Positions 27,477-35,870 of a stretch of DNA of 64,000 bases are shown one piece after another (positions within the stretch are counted from its first letter, which is position 1; the number at the start of each line of letters is the position of its first letter). Source of the DNA: JBMOGA01 sp049318625 (GTDB lineage: Bacteria; Pseudomonadota; Alphaproteobacteria; Rhizobiales; Hyphomicrobiaceae); contig JBMOGA010000001.1 of NCBI GenBank assembly GCA_049318625.1, forward strand, positions 1 through 64,000, written 5' to 3'. The position numbers and the translations under genes were made by a program. The notes below the pieces were generated by a model, which did not search any database, was not told where the DNA came from, and saw only the letters and a program-made list of their open reading frames with translations.

Positions 27477-27710
27477 ATGGCGTCGAGGCTGCTCTTGCCA
27501 CTCAGGGACGGCGTACATTTCGCGATCGACGGTGTCGCGGGCGTCGAGGTTCCTTGCCGCATTTCCTACGGGGCACTGTCCCGCAGGGCGGGAGTCCGCA
27601 GCGTCACCGTCGAGTCCGCGCTCGATGTTTTCGAGCAGCATCGTGCCGCCATCGAGCAGGAAGCGCTTGCCATCCATGACGGCGGGCAGGCGTCCGTCGT
27701 CATCGTGTGA
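27477..27710 (+). CDS. Small protein, DUF1488-like, second copy
   Basis: A 77-aa protein with the plan RDGVHFAIDGVAGVEVPCRI followed by a helical VFEQHRAAIEQEALAI, a closer match to DUF1488 than the gene before it. The C-terminus is hydrophobic (ASVVIV). The ATG at 27477 has an excellent GGAAGGAG upstream; a longer in-frame start at 27417 overlaps the stop of the previous gene. It may be a diverged tandem paralogue of the upstream gene. Function unknown. Confidence 0.62.
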   Translation: MASRLLLPLRDGVHFAIDGVAGVEVPCRISYGALSRRAGVRSVTVESALDVFEQHRAAIEQEALAIHDGGQASVVIV

Positions 27711-27792
27711 GGCGGGCGGGCACTGTGTCGTCTTCATCCCCGGTCCGGCCGGCGTATAGTGCCGCCGATTCGCCCCCCGGAGGGACTGCGCC

Positions 27793-28470
27793 ATGACCCG
27801 CGATGTGCTGATTGCCCCATCGATCCTGTCCGCGGACTTCGCGCGACTCGGCGAGGAGGTGCGCGCCCTCGATGCGGCCGGCGCGGATTGGGTCCACGTC
27901 GACGTGATGGACGGCCACTTCGTACCGAACATCACCATCGGCCCGGCCGTGGTGGCGGCGCTGCGCCCGCACAGCAAGAAGACATTCGACGTCCACCTGA
28001 TGATCGCGCCGGCCGATCCCTACATCGAGGCGTTCGCAAAGGCGGGCGCGGACATCATCACCGTGCACGCGGAAGCCGGACCGCACCTCGACCGCACGCT
28101 GCAACTGATCCGCAGCCTCGGCAAAAAGGCGGGCGTTTCGCTGTGCCCGTCGACGCCGGAGCGTGCGATCGAATACGTGCTCGACCGGCTCGATCTGGTA
28201 CTCGTCATGACCGTCAATCCAGGATTCGGCGGGCAGGCTTTCATTCCGGCGATGGCCGACAAGATCGCCGCCATCCGGTCGATGATCGGCTCCCGGCCGA
28301 TCCGGCTCGAGGTCGACGGCGGGGTCAATCCCGAGACGGCGGCGGTCTGCGCCAAGGCGGGCGCCGACGTGCTGGTGGCCGGCAATGCGGTGTTCGCCGG
28401 CGGGCGCTATGCGGAGAACATCACCGCCATTCGGGCGTCGGCGCTGGCGGCAGCGGGCCGCGCCGGCTGA
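27793..28470 (+). CDS. rpe: Ribulose-phosphate 3-epimerase
   Basis: Interconverts D-ribulose 5-phosphate and D-xylulose 5-phosphate in the pentose phosphate and Calvin pathways, 225 aa, normal length. TIM-barrel motifs are all present: PSILSADFARLGEE (about 10-23), HVDVMDGHFVPNITIGP (about 36-52), DVHLMI, VMTVNPGFGGQ (about 138-148) and EVDGGVNPET (about 176-185). The metal ligands and the catalytic Asp pair (HVDVMDG, EVDGG) are intact. ATG with GGAGGGAC upstream. A Gfo/Idh/MocA oxidoreductase follows. Confidence 0.96.
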   Translation: MTRDVLIAPSILSADFARLGEEVRALDAAGADWVHVDVMDGHFVPNITIGPAVVAALRPHSKKTFDVHLMIAPADPYIEAFAKAGADIITVHAEAGPHLDRTLQLIRSLGKKAGVSLCPSTPERAIEYVLDRLDLVLVMTVNPGFGGQAFIPAMADKIAAIRSMIGSRPIRLEVDGGVNPETAAVCAKAGADVLVAGNAVFAGGRYAENITAIRASALAAAGRAG

Positions 28471-28575
28471 CCTTTCGGCGGCGGCGGCCGAGGCTGCGGA
28501 TTCTCCTGTTGCCTCACGGTCGGCGTGCGGGCGATGCTGGCGTCTCCTTCCCCGCTCTCGCCCCCTGGACATGCC

Positions 28576-29595
28576 ATGAAACACCGCATCGCTCTGATCG
28601 GCCTCGGGATGGCGGTGACGCCGCACGCCAAGAGCCTCGTCGACCTCGCGGCCCGGGCCGAGGTGGCCGCCGCCGTCAGCCCGACAGCGGCGCGGCGTGA
28701 CGGCTTCGCGGCCAGGTTCCCGTTCCCGGTCAGTGGCGATCTCGACACCGTGCTGGCCGACCGCAGCATCACGGCGGCGGCCGTGCTGACCCCGCCCAAC
28801 ACGCACCTCGAGATCGTCACCGCGCTGGCCCGGGCCGGCAAGCATGTGCTGCTCGAGAAGCCGCTCGACGTCTCGACGGCCCGAGCCGAGAGCCTGGTTG
28901 CGGCCTGCGACAAGGCCGGCGTGACGCTCGGCATCGTGCTGCAGCATCGCTTCAAACCGGCGGCGGAGCGTCTGACGGCCCTGCTCGGCGACGGCGCCCT
29001 CGGCACCATCGTGTCGTGCTCGACCTCGATCCGGCTGTGGCGGCCGCAGCGCTACTACGACGAGCCGGGCCGTGGCACGCGGGCACGGGACGGCGGCGGC
29101 GTGCTGATGACGCAGGGCATCCACACGCTCGACCTGCTGCTTTCGCTGATGGGGCCGGTCGCCGAGGTGACCGGATTTGCCACCACGAGCGCGGTGCATC
29201 GCATGGAGACCGAGGACCTGGTCGCGGCGGCGGTACGGTTCGCCAATGGCGCCTACGGCGTGATCGACGCCACGACGGCGGCGTATCCGGGCTCGGCCGA
29301 GCGCATCGAGGTGGCGGGCACGCGGGGCAGCGCCAGCCTCGCCGGAACGGCGCTCTCGGTCGCGTGGCACGATGGGCAGACCGAACAGATCGCGGCCGAC
29401 GAGTCGCCCGGCGGCACCGGCGCCGATCCGATGGCGTTCCCGCACGACTATCATCTCGGCGTCTGGCGGGACTTCCTCGACGCCATCGAGCAGAAGCGGC
29501 CGCCGCGGGTCTCGGGTGCGGCGGGCCTCGCGGTGCACCGGCTGATCGACGCCCTGTTGGCAGCCGGCGCCACGGGTGGGCGCGTCACGCTGTAG
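28576..29595 (+). CDS. Gfo/Idh/MocA-family oxidoreductase
   Basis: NAD(P)-dependent dehydrogenase of 339 aa. The N-terminal Rossmann motif (IALIGLGMA) is slightly atypical, ending GMA where GxG-xx-G is usual. It is followed by LTPPNTHLEIV (about 74), the EKPLDVS signature (about 94-100, catalytic Lys) and a C-terminal substrate domain with GGGVLMTQGIHTLDLLLSLMG (about 173-193, His of the catalytic dyad). Members oxidise or reduce sugars, inositols and related compounds; the substrate is unknown. ATG at 28576 starts just before the Rossmann strand. Confidence 0.88.
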   Translation: MKHRIALIGLGMAVTPHAKSLVDLAARAEVAAAVSPTAARRDGFAARFPFPVSGDLDTVLADRSITAAAVLTPPNTHLEIVTALARAGKHVLLEKPLDVSTARAESLVAACDKAGVTLGIVLQHRFKPAAERLTALLGDGALGTIVSCSTSIRLWRPQRYYDEPGRGTRARDGGGVLMTQGIHTLDLLLSLMGPVAEVTGFATTSAVHRMETEDLVAAAVRFANGAYGVIDATTAAYPGSAERIEVAGTRGSASLAGTALSVAWHDGQTEQIAADESPGGTGADPMAFPHDYHLGVWRDFLDAIEQKRPPRVSGAAGLAVHRLIDALLAAGATGGRVTL

Positions 29596-29610
29596 GGCGC
29601 ACCGACGGCG

Positions 29611-30222
29611 TCAGCGGGCAGTTTGGCCCGATCGCAGCCCGGCCAGCAGCTTCTCGACGGCGGTCGCGATCTCGCTGTCGGAGCGGCCGGGGTTGGCCAT
29701 GCGGTAGGTGTCGATGGCGCGGGCGAGCTGGCCGATCAGGGTGTCGCGGCGCTGGCGCTTGAGCTGGCGCTCACGGGCGGTGAGAAAGAGGCGCAGCTCG
29801 CGCAGCGACCGCTCCACACGGCGGCGCGCGTCCTTGTGGTGCCGGCTCTCCTCGTAGCGCGCGGTGGCGACCTCGGCGGCGCGGCGGCAGCGTGCGGCGC
29901 CCAGTTGCATGGCCCAGCGACCAAGCTCGGCGAGGTTGCGGTCGTCGACGGCGGCGCCGTCATCGCACCCGTCCGAGTTGCACAGCCAGAGGTAGCGAAC
30001 CGGCGGGTTCGCCGACTCCAATCCGAGCGCGGCGCGGGCCGCGGCAATCCATTGCCGCCGGATCTCGGCTTGCCGGTTCGGCGTCGGTTCGCTCGGCTTC
30101 CGTGTCGTTGCCGGCATCACGGCCGGCGACACCGGAAAGACCGGCACGGGCGAAATGGAGTGAAGCGGTTTCATCGCACGACCCCGGAGGAATGGCTCCA
30201 TCAGGGTAGCGACTGATTCCAT
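29611..30222 (-). CDS. Hypothetical protein, helical and Arg-rich
   Basis: A 203-aa protein I do not recognise. The first 50 residues are Pro-rich and probably disordered; the rest is mainly charged helix, with VERSLRELRLFLTARERQLK suggesting a coiled coil. Residues near 83-90 contain CNSDGCDDG, a short Cys pair. No signal peptide or membrane segment. The start is uncertain: ATG at 30222 gives the full length, and ATG at 30174 (MKPLHSIS) is equally possible. It converges on the oxidoreductase gene with 15 bases between stops. Codon use is like its neighbours, which supports a real gene. Confidence 0.6.
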   Translation of the reverse strand: MESVATLMEPFLRGRAMKPLHSISPVPVFPVSPAVMPATTRKPSEPTPNRQAEIRRQWIAAARAALGLESANPPVRYLWLCNSDGCDDGAAVDDRNLAELGRWAMQLGAARCRRAAEVATARYEESRHHKDARRRVERSLRELRLFLTARERQLKRQRRDTLIGQLARAIDTYRMANPGRSDSEIATAVEKLLAGLRSGQTAR

Positions 30223-30258
30223 TAACGCATTCTTGACGCGGCGCCGAACCGCTGGCCG

Positions 30259-31569
30259 CTAAGGCTTGGCAGCCATACGATCGAGGCCGAACCGCAACGC
30301 CTCGTCGAGAATCTCCAGCCCCCGATCGAGCTCTTCCTTTTTGACCGTCAACGGCGGAGCGATGCGCCATACCGAGCCGCGCTCCGGCCGTCTACGGATA
30401 TTCATGGAAAGGCCGAGCTCGAAGCAACGGGCCGTCGTGGCGGCGCCGAGCGCATGATAGGGCACGCGGCTCTCGCGATCGGTCACGAGCTCGACGCCGA
30501 GCAGCAACCCCTCGCCGCGCACATCTCCAATCACCTCGTATTTCTGCTGCAAACTGAGCAGCCCGTTGCGCAGATAGGCGCCCATCTCCTCCGCGCGCTC
30601 GATCAGCCGCTCGCTCTCGAGCGTCTCGAGAACCGCCAGCCCGACGGCGGCCGGCAGGGGATCAGAAACATGGCTCGTGTAGTAGGTGAAGCCGGCCTTG
30701 TGGGCCTTCTCCTCGATCTCGGGCGAGGTGAGCGTGGCGGCGAGCGGCAGGCCGCCACCCAACGTCTTCGAGACGGCCATGATGTCCGGGACGACGCCGT
30801 ACTTGGTGGCCGCGAACCGGGCACCGAGGCGGCCGAACGCCGTCTGGGCCTCGTCGTAGATCAGCATCATGCCACGATCGTCGGCGGCCTTGCGCAGGGC
30901 CGCGAAGTAGCCCGGCGGCGGCACCAGCACGCCGCCCGCCGAGATGACGGGCTCGACGATGATCGCGGCGGGCTTGCCATCGCTCGCCATGTCGAACATG
31001 CGCAGCCCGATCTTCAGGCAGGTCATGTCGCAGGCATCCCGGCAATGATCGACCGGGCAGCGATAGGCGTTGGGCTCCGGAATCACGTGATTGCCCGGCA
31101 CCTTCGGCCCGTAGCCCTTGCGGTCGCTGGCGAAGGACGCCGCGGCAGCGGCGCCCGTCGTGCCGTGCCACGATCCGCCGAGGGCCACGACCTCGTAGCC
31201 GCCGGTCACCAGCTTGGCGATGCGCAACGCCGCCTCGTTCGATTCGCTGCCCGTGCTCACGAACAGCGATTTCGACAGCGGAGCCGGGGCCCATTCGGCG
31301 ATCTTCTTGGCGAGCCGTGCGACCGTCTCCGGAATCATGCCGGAGAACAAATGGACGGCCTTGCGGCAACTCTCCTCGATGGCGCGGATGATCGCCGGAT
31401 GATTGTGGCCGAGGGTGGCGCACATCTGGCCGGAGGTGAAATCGAGAATCTGGCGTCCTTCATCGTCTGTGACCACCGTGCCGGTGGCGGAGCGGAACAA
31501 CGTCGGAAAGGTATCGCCGCCATAGCGGATGAGATGATCCTTGGCGGCCTGTCTGAGCTCTGGATCCAT
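30259..31569 (-). CDS. 2,2-dialkylglycine decarboxylase-like class III aminotransferase
   Basis: PLP enzyme of 436 aa. It follows the 2,2-dialkylglycine decarboxylase pattern closely: HLIRYGGDTFP near the start, ILDFTSGQMCATLGHNHP (about 40), STGSESNEAALRIAKLVTGG (about 107), GGSWHGTTGAAA (about 135), IYDEAQTAFGR (about 240), VSKTLGGGLPLAA with the PLP lysine (about 270), YYTSHVSDPLPAAVGL, and the C-terminal RIAPPLTVKKEEL. That enzyme couples oxidative decarboxylation of dialkylglycines (for example 2-aminoisobutyrate) to transamination of pyruvate. Other class III aminotransferase functions remain possible. ATG at 31569 with AGGAGAGGG upstream. Confidence 0.88.
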   Translation of the reverse strand: MDPELRQAAKDHLIRYGGDTFPTLFRSATGTVVTDDEGRQILDFTSGQMCATLGHNHPAIIRAIEESCRKAVHLFSGMIPETVARLAKKIAEWAPAPLSKSLFVSTGSESNEAALRIAKLVTGGYEVVALGGSWHGTTGAAAAASFASDRKGYGPKVPGNHVIPEPNAYRCPVDHCRDACDMTCLKIGLRMFDMASDGKPAAIIVEPVISAGGVLVPPPGYFAALRKAADDRGMMLIYDEAQTAFGRLGARFAATKYGVVPDIMAVSKTLGGGLPLAATLTSPEIEEKAHKAGFTYYTSHVSDPLPAAVGLAVLETLESERLIERAEEMGAYLRNGLLSLQQKYEVIGDVRGEGLLLGVELVTDRESRVPYHALGAATTARCFELGLSMNIRRRPERGSVWRIAPPLTVKKEELDRGLEILDEALRFGLDRMAAKP

Positions 31570-31869
31570 CGTCGCCCTCTCCTTCATCTCGCCCAGTACC
31601 CTAGCCATCCCATGCCGCCGGCCAATGGGCGCTTGCAGCAGGTGAGCCATGCGACCGGGGAGGGGTTGGCGGCAGCATCGCCGATTTCTTCGCTTTGGTG
31701 AATGTTGCCGTGGGATCTCAACCATCGCTTAAGCCTGAGTGATGCATGATCGTCGCTCACGGTAGGCCGGGTCCCGCGGGGGTTGCCCGGAAGCATGACG
31801 CTGCCCTGCCGTACCGGACGAGCCGGTATGTCGAGCCCATCCAGTTTTCAGTCACGCTCGGAGTGCGTC
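31570..31869 (+). promoter_or_regulatory. Flagellin upstream region with a sigma-54-like site
   Basis: The 300 bases before the flagellin gene hold no other gene. At 31666-31682 TTGGC, seven bases, TCGCC fits the GG-N10-GC spacing of sigma-54 promoters (GG at 31668-31669, GC at 31680-31681), about 190 bases before the ATG. Sigma-54 control of flagellins is known in some alphaproteobacteria; a sigma-28 promoter is also possible and was not clearly seen. Confidence 0.25.
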
Positions 31870-32919
31870 ATGTTCAGTATCAAGACCAACTACGCGGCCA
31901 TGACCGCGTTGCAGGCCCTTTCCAAAACCAACAACAACATGCTGACCACCCAGAACCGGATCGCTACCGGTTACCGGGTCGCCAGCGCTTCCGACAACGC
32001 AGCTTATTGGTCGATGGCGACCACCATGCGGTCGGACAATAAGTCGCTCGGCGCGGTCGCCGATGCTCTGGGTCTCGGCGCTGCGACCGTCGACACGGCC
32101 TACACCGCCATGAACAGCGCGATCGACGTCACCAGCGAGATCAAGGCCAAGCTCGTCGCTGCGAAGCAGCCGGGCGTGGACCTCGCCAAGGTGCAGACCG
32201 AAATCGACGCCCTGCAGGATCAGCTCCGTTCGATCGCCACCTCGGCGTCGTTCAGCGGCGAGAACTGGCTGTCGGTCGACACCGGCGGCGACGACTACAG
32301 CGACACCGCCAGCGTTGTCGGCTCGTTCACGCGCTCCTCGTCGGGCGTCTCGATCGGCACCGTCGACATCGACGTCTCCACGACCTACCTGTTCGATGCG
32401 AACACGGATGGCGCCGGCGGCGGCGTCAACAGCGGCGCGGCCCAGCCGGAAGCTCTCGGCATCCTGGGCTCCAAGCGCCTCAATGCGACGGACGCCGCGA
32501 CGGCCGGTTCCACGGCCGGTACGATCGACACGACGGGCACCATCGTCGTCGCCAACTATTCGGCTGATCCGACGGCTCTGACGCCCGCCGGTACGGCCAA
32601 CGACACGGACGAGTTCGACATCACGAACCTCGGGCCCAACACGATCGACGACATCATCTCGGCGGTCGACTCGGCCATCAGCGAGATGACCGATGCCGCG
32701 ACCAACCTTGGCTCGTCCAAGTCGCGGATCACGGCCCAGAAGGAGTTCGTCGCTTCGCTCCGCTCCTCGATCGAGAGCGGCATCTCCGCGCTGGTCGACG
32801 CCGACATGAACGAAGAGTCGACGAAGCTGCAGGCCCTCCAGGTTCAGCAGCAGCTCGGCATCCAGGCGCTGAGCATCGCCAACTCCTCGGCGCAGAACAT
32901 CCTCGCGCTGTTCCGCTGA
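31870..32919 (+). CDS. fliC: Flagellin
   Basis: Flagellar filament subunit, 349 aa, exported by the flagellar type III system. The conserved N-terminal D0/D1 helices (SIKTNYAAMTALQALSKTNN, IATGYRVASASDNAAYWSMA) and C-terminal helices (ITAQKEFVASLRSSIESGI, QVQQQLGIQALSIANSSAQ, ending ILALFR) are intact. The middle (about 130-270) is variable, Gly/Thr/Asp-rich and surface-exposed. No other flagellar genes lie in the window, so this is an isolated copy. ATG at 31870. A GC-rich terminator follows 23 bases after the stop. Confidence 0.96.
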   Translation: MFSIKTNYAAMTALQALSKTNNNMLTTQNRIATGYRVASASDNAAYWSMATTMRSDNKSLGAVADALGLGAATVDTAYTAMNSAIDVTSEIKAKLVAAKQPGVDLAKVQTEIDALQDQLRSIATSASFSGENWLSVDTGGDDYSDTASVVGSFTRSSSGVSIGTVDIDVSTTYLFDANTDGAGGGVNSGAAQPEALGILGSKRLNATDAATAGSTAGTIDTTGTIVVANYSADPTALTPAGTANDTDEFDITNLGPNTIDDIISAVDSAISEMTDAATNLGSSKSRITAQKEFVASLRSSIESGISALVDADMNEESTKLQALQVQQQLGIQALSIANSSAQNILALFR

Positions 32920-32942
32920 TCGCGTCGTAGAGCAAACATTCG

Positions 32943-32966
32943 GACGGGCCCTTCGGGGCCCGTCTT
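32943..32966 (+). terminator. Terminator after flagellin
   Basis: A 9-bp perfect stem, gACGGGCCC / GGGCCCGTC, with a TTCG tetraloop, then TTGCGTTCT. It is placed as expected for a highly expressed flagellin transcript and also lies at the convergent end with the dehydrogenase gene. Confidence 0.75.
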
Positions 32967-32979
32967 GCGTTCTGTCCGG

Positions 32980-34014
32980 TCACTCGAAACTCAACTGCAC
33001 CTTCATGGCGCGCCCACGATCGCTGGCGAGATCGAAGGCTTCGACGGCGCGGGTGAACGGCATCGTCTCGGTGAGCAGGGGCTTCACATCCACCAGGCCG
33101 CGGCCGAGCAGGGACACCGCCAGCTCGTACTCGGCGTGGAAGCGGAACGTGCCGCGCATCTCGATCTCTTTGGCGACCAGCATGTTGAGCGGGAAGTCGA
33201 TGTTGCCGCCCAATCCGACCTGAACGACGATCCCCCCCGGCCGCACGGCTTCCAGAGCCTCCGTCAGCGCCCGTCCATTGCCCGACGCCTCGAAAAGGAT
33301 GTCGAACGTGCCCTTGTCGCGCTTGTAGGGCGCGAGGGCATCGGCCCGCTTGGCGACGTTCAGCGTCGCATCGGCGCCGACGCGCGCCGCGAAAGCCAGC
33401 GGGCCATCCGCCACGTCGGTCGCGACGATTTCCTCGGCGCCGGCCCGGCGGGCGGCGATGATGGCGAGCGCCCCGATCGGACCGGAACCGGTGACCAGAA
33501 CCTTGCGGCCGAGCAGCGGCCCGGCGCGGCGCGCCGCATGCAGCGTTACCGCCAGCGGCTCGGCCATGGCCGCCTCCGCGAGCGTCAGTCCATCGGCGAT
33601 CCGATGGCATTGCCCAGCCGTGGTGACGAGACGCTGGCGGAACGCCCCCTGAACGTGTGGAAAGCGCATCGCGCTGCCATAGAAGCGCATCTCGAGGCAG
33701 TGCTGCTGGACACCTTCCTGACAGTAGCGGCAGCTACCGCAGGGTAGACTGGGACTGACGGCGACGCGATCTCCGGGGGCGACCCGGGTGACGCCGGCAC
33801 CGATGCTTTCGATGACGCCGGCGATCTCGTGGCCGAGCACCATCGGCTCGCGCAGCCGCACTGTGCCGAAGCCACCGTGATGGTAGTAGTGCAAGTCCGA
33901 ACCGCAGATGCCGCCGTTGGTGATGCGGACCGCCACCTCGCCAGGTCCAGGATCGGGCGCGTCGTAGCTCTCGATTCGGAGGTCGTGCGCTGCGTGAATG
34001 ACAACGGCGTGCAT
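32980..34014 (-). CDS. idnD: Zinc alcohol dehydrogenase, L-idonate 5-dehydrogenase type
   Basis: Medium-chain zinc dehydrogenase of 344 aa. Catalytic zinc ligands are in GGICGSDLHYYHHGG (about 37-51) and VLGHEIAG (about 64-71). The structural-zinc lobe CGSCRYCQEGVQQHC (about 95-109) is complete, and the NAD motif GSGPIGALA is near 175. The HYYHHGGFG stretch is typical of L-idonate 5-dehydrogenases, which oxidise L-idonate to 5-keto-D-gluconate. The gene is divergent from a gluconate-5-dehydrogenase-like SDR, the next enzyme in that pathway, which supports the call. ATG at 34014. Confidence 0.87.
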   Translation of the reverse strand: MHAVVIHAAHDLRIESYDAPDPGPGEVAVRITNGGICGSDLHYYHHGGFGTVRLREPMVLGHEIAGVIESIGAGVTRVAPGDRVAVSPSLPCGSCRYCQEGVQQHCLEMRFYGSAMRFPHVQGAFRQRLVTTAGQCHRIADGLTLAEAAMAEPLAVTLHAARRAGPLLGRKVLVTGSGPIGALAIIAARRAGAEEIVATDVADGPLAFAARVGADATLNVAKRADALAPYKRDKGTFDILFEASGNGRALTEALEAVRPGGIVVQVGLGGNIDFPLNMLVAKEIEMRGTFRFHAEYELAVSLLGRGLVDVKPLLTETMPFTRAVEAFDLASDRGRAMKVQLSFE

Positions 34015-34109
34015 GGGCGCTCGCAAGGTTGCGGTAGGGTGGACTCGACGGCGGAGCCGACACGCTTCAGTGTATGCGAAAACAACGATACGGGAACAGG
34101 AGCGCTGCA

Positions 34110-34886
34110 ATGAGCACGTCGACCCTCGATCTTTTCCGCCTCGACGGGCGGATCGCGCTGGTCTCGGGATCCAGCCAGGGGCTTGGCCATGCGATGGCAC
34201 GCGGGCTCGCCAGTGCAGGTGCCACGGTCGTGCTGAACGGCCGCGACAGCGCGAAGGTCGCGACGGCGGCCGAGGCCTTCCGTCAGGAGGGCTTCAAAAT
34301 CTTCGAGGCGCCGTTCGATGTCACCAGTTCGGCTGCGGTCGACGCCGCGGTGGAGCGGATCGAAGCGGATTGCGGGCCGATCGACATCCTCGTCAACAAT
34401 GCCGGCATCCAAAGGCGCACGCCGCTCGAGGACTTCACCGACGATGGATGGCATGCCGTGATGACTACCAACGTCGACAGCGTCTTCTATCTTTCGCGGG
34501 CGGTGGCGCGGCGGATGATCCCGCGGCGGCGGGGCTCCATCGTCAACACCTGTTCGGTGATGAGCGAACTCGGCCGGCCGACGATCGTGCCCTATACGGC
34601 CTCCAAGGGGGCCGTGAAGATGATGACCAAGGGCATGGCCGCCGAGTGGGGCAAGCACGGGATCCGCGTCAATGGCATCGGCCCCGGCTATTTCGCGACG
34701 GAGATGAATACCGCCCTGGTCGAGGACGAGAAATTCTCCTCATGGGTTGCTGGGCGGACGCCGCTCGGCCGGTGGGGGCGGGTCGAAGAACTCGCTGGCG
34801 CGGCCGTCTATCTTGCGTCCGATGCGGCCAGCTTTGTCACCGGACATGTCATTTATGTCGACGGTGGAATAACAGCTGTGGTCTAG
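34110..34886 (+). CDS. idnO: SDR, gluconate 5-dehydrogenase type
   Basis: Short-chain dehydrogenase of 258 aa. The cofactor motif SGSSQGLGHAMARG (about 19-32), NNAGIQRRTPLEDF (about 95-108), the Ser in NTCSVMSELGRP and the catalytic YTASKGAVKMMTKGMA (Tyr about 158, Lys about 162) are all present, and the C-terminus FVTGHVIYVDGGITAVV is typical. It resembles gluconate 5-dehydrogenase (IdnO/Gno), which reduces 5-keto-D-gluconate to D-gluconate, and pairs with the divergent idonate dehydrogenase 95 bases away. ATG at 34110 is favoured over an upstream ATG at 34074. The shared intergenic region presumably holds control sites. Confidence 0.87.
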   Translation: MSTSTLDLFRLDGRIALVSGSSQGLGHAMARGLASAGATVVLNGRDSAKVATAAEAFRQEGFKIFEAPFDVTSSAAVDAAVERIEADCGPIDILVNNAGIQRRTPLEDFTDDGWHAVMTTNVDSVFYLSRAVARRMIPRRRGSIVNTCSVMSELGRPTIVPYTASKGAVKMMTKGMAAEWGKHGIRVNGIGPGYFATEMNTALVEDEKFSSWVAGRTPLGRWGRVEELAGAAVYLASDAASFVTGHVIYVDGGITAVV

Positions 34887-34976
34887 ACCAAAGACCGGAA
34901 CGGTTGATGCAGGTCAGTATCGTTAAGAATCCAATGCTAGTTTGCCGCTTGTCCGAACCAAGCCCTACGAGCTGAT

Positions 34977-35864
34977 ATGCACATCGTCGTCGTCGACCCC
35001 AGCCGCGTAGCCCTCAAGCTCGTTGCGGAGCTCCTCGTCCCCAACGGACACGCCGTCGATCTGTTCACCGATGCCCTGTCGGCCTTGTCGTTCGTCGAGC
35101 AGAATCCATCGGTCGAGGTCGTGGTCACGAGCCTCGAGATGGAGCCGATCACCGGCATCGAGCTGTGCTGGCGTGCCCGGCTGCTCGCCTCGCCGCGCCG
35201 GCCGCTCTACATCATCGTGATGTCGAGCAGTGGCAGCGACCGCTCCCTGGCGGAGGCGCTCGACAGTGGTGCCGACGATTTCATTCTCAAACCGATGACG
35301 CGCGAGGCGATTCGGGCGCGACTCAGGGCAGCCGAGCGGCTGATGATGCTGCAACGCCATCTCGCGATGCAGGCGGAAACCGACTCACTCACCGGACTGC
35401 TGAACCGTCGGGCCTTCTTCTCGCGGATCAGCGAACTCGGCGAACGCGCCGACAACATGCCGATCGTCGTGTGCGACATCGACCATTTCAAGCGGATCAA
35501 CGATACGTTCGGTCACGATACGGGCGATCGGGTCCTGTGCACGGTGGCCCGCGAGGTCATCAAGCTCGGGCAGCTCGCGGTTCGGCTCGGTGGCGAGGAG
35601 TTCGCGATGGGATTGCCCGGCCAGACGGTTCGGGAAGCCGTGCGGATCGCCGAACGTCTCCGGCTGGTCTGTGCGACCAGTCGCTTCGAAGCCCGCGGCG
35701 AGGCCTTCAACGTGACCACCAGCTTCGGCGTCGCCATTCGCGAGGGCCAGGAGAACATCGAGTTGGCACTGAAGCAGGCCGATATCGCGCTGTACCGGGC
35801 CAAGGCTTCGGGCCGCAATCGGGTCGAGATCGAGCCAGCAACACTGTCGAGCCAAGCGGCTTGA
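34977..35864 (+). CDS. Receiver-GGDEF diguanylate cyclase with degenerate receiver
   Basis: A 295-aa cytoplasmic protein: REC-like domain (about 1-120) and GGDEF domain (about 130-290). The cyclase motifs TDSLTGLLNRRAF, VVCDIDHFKRINDTFGHD and RLGGEEF look active. The receiver has VVVDPSR where a pair of acids is usual, and VVVTSLEMEP where the phospho-acceptor Asp is expected (Ser there), but keeps the late Lys in ILKPM. Phosphorylation in the usual way is thus unlikely. The RxxD inhibition site before GGEEF reads KLGQ, so product inhibition is also unlikely. It makes c-di-GMP from GTP. It starts 90 bases after the SDR gene and is probably separate. Confidence 0.9.
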   Translation: MHIVVVDPSRVALKLVAELLVPNGHAVDLFTDALSALSFVEQNPSVEVVVTSLEMEPITGIELCWRARLLASPRRPLYIIVMSSSGSDRSLAEALDSGADDFILKPMTREAIRARLRAAERLMMLQRHLAMQAETDSLTGLLNRRAFFSRISELGERADNMPIVVCDIDHFKRINDTFGHDTGDRVLCTVAREVIKLGQLAVRLGGEEFAMGLPGQTVREAVRIAERLRLVCATSRFEARGEAFNVTTSFGVAIREGQENIELALKQADIALYRAKASGRNRVEIEPATLSSQAA

Positions 35865-35870
35865 GCGCCT

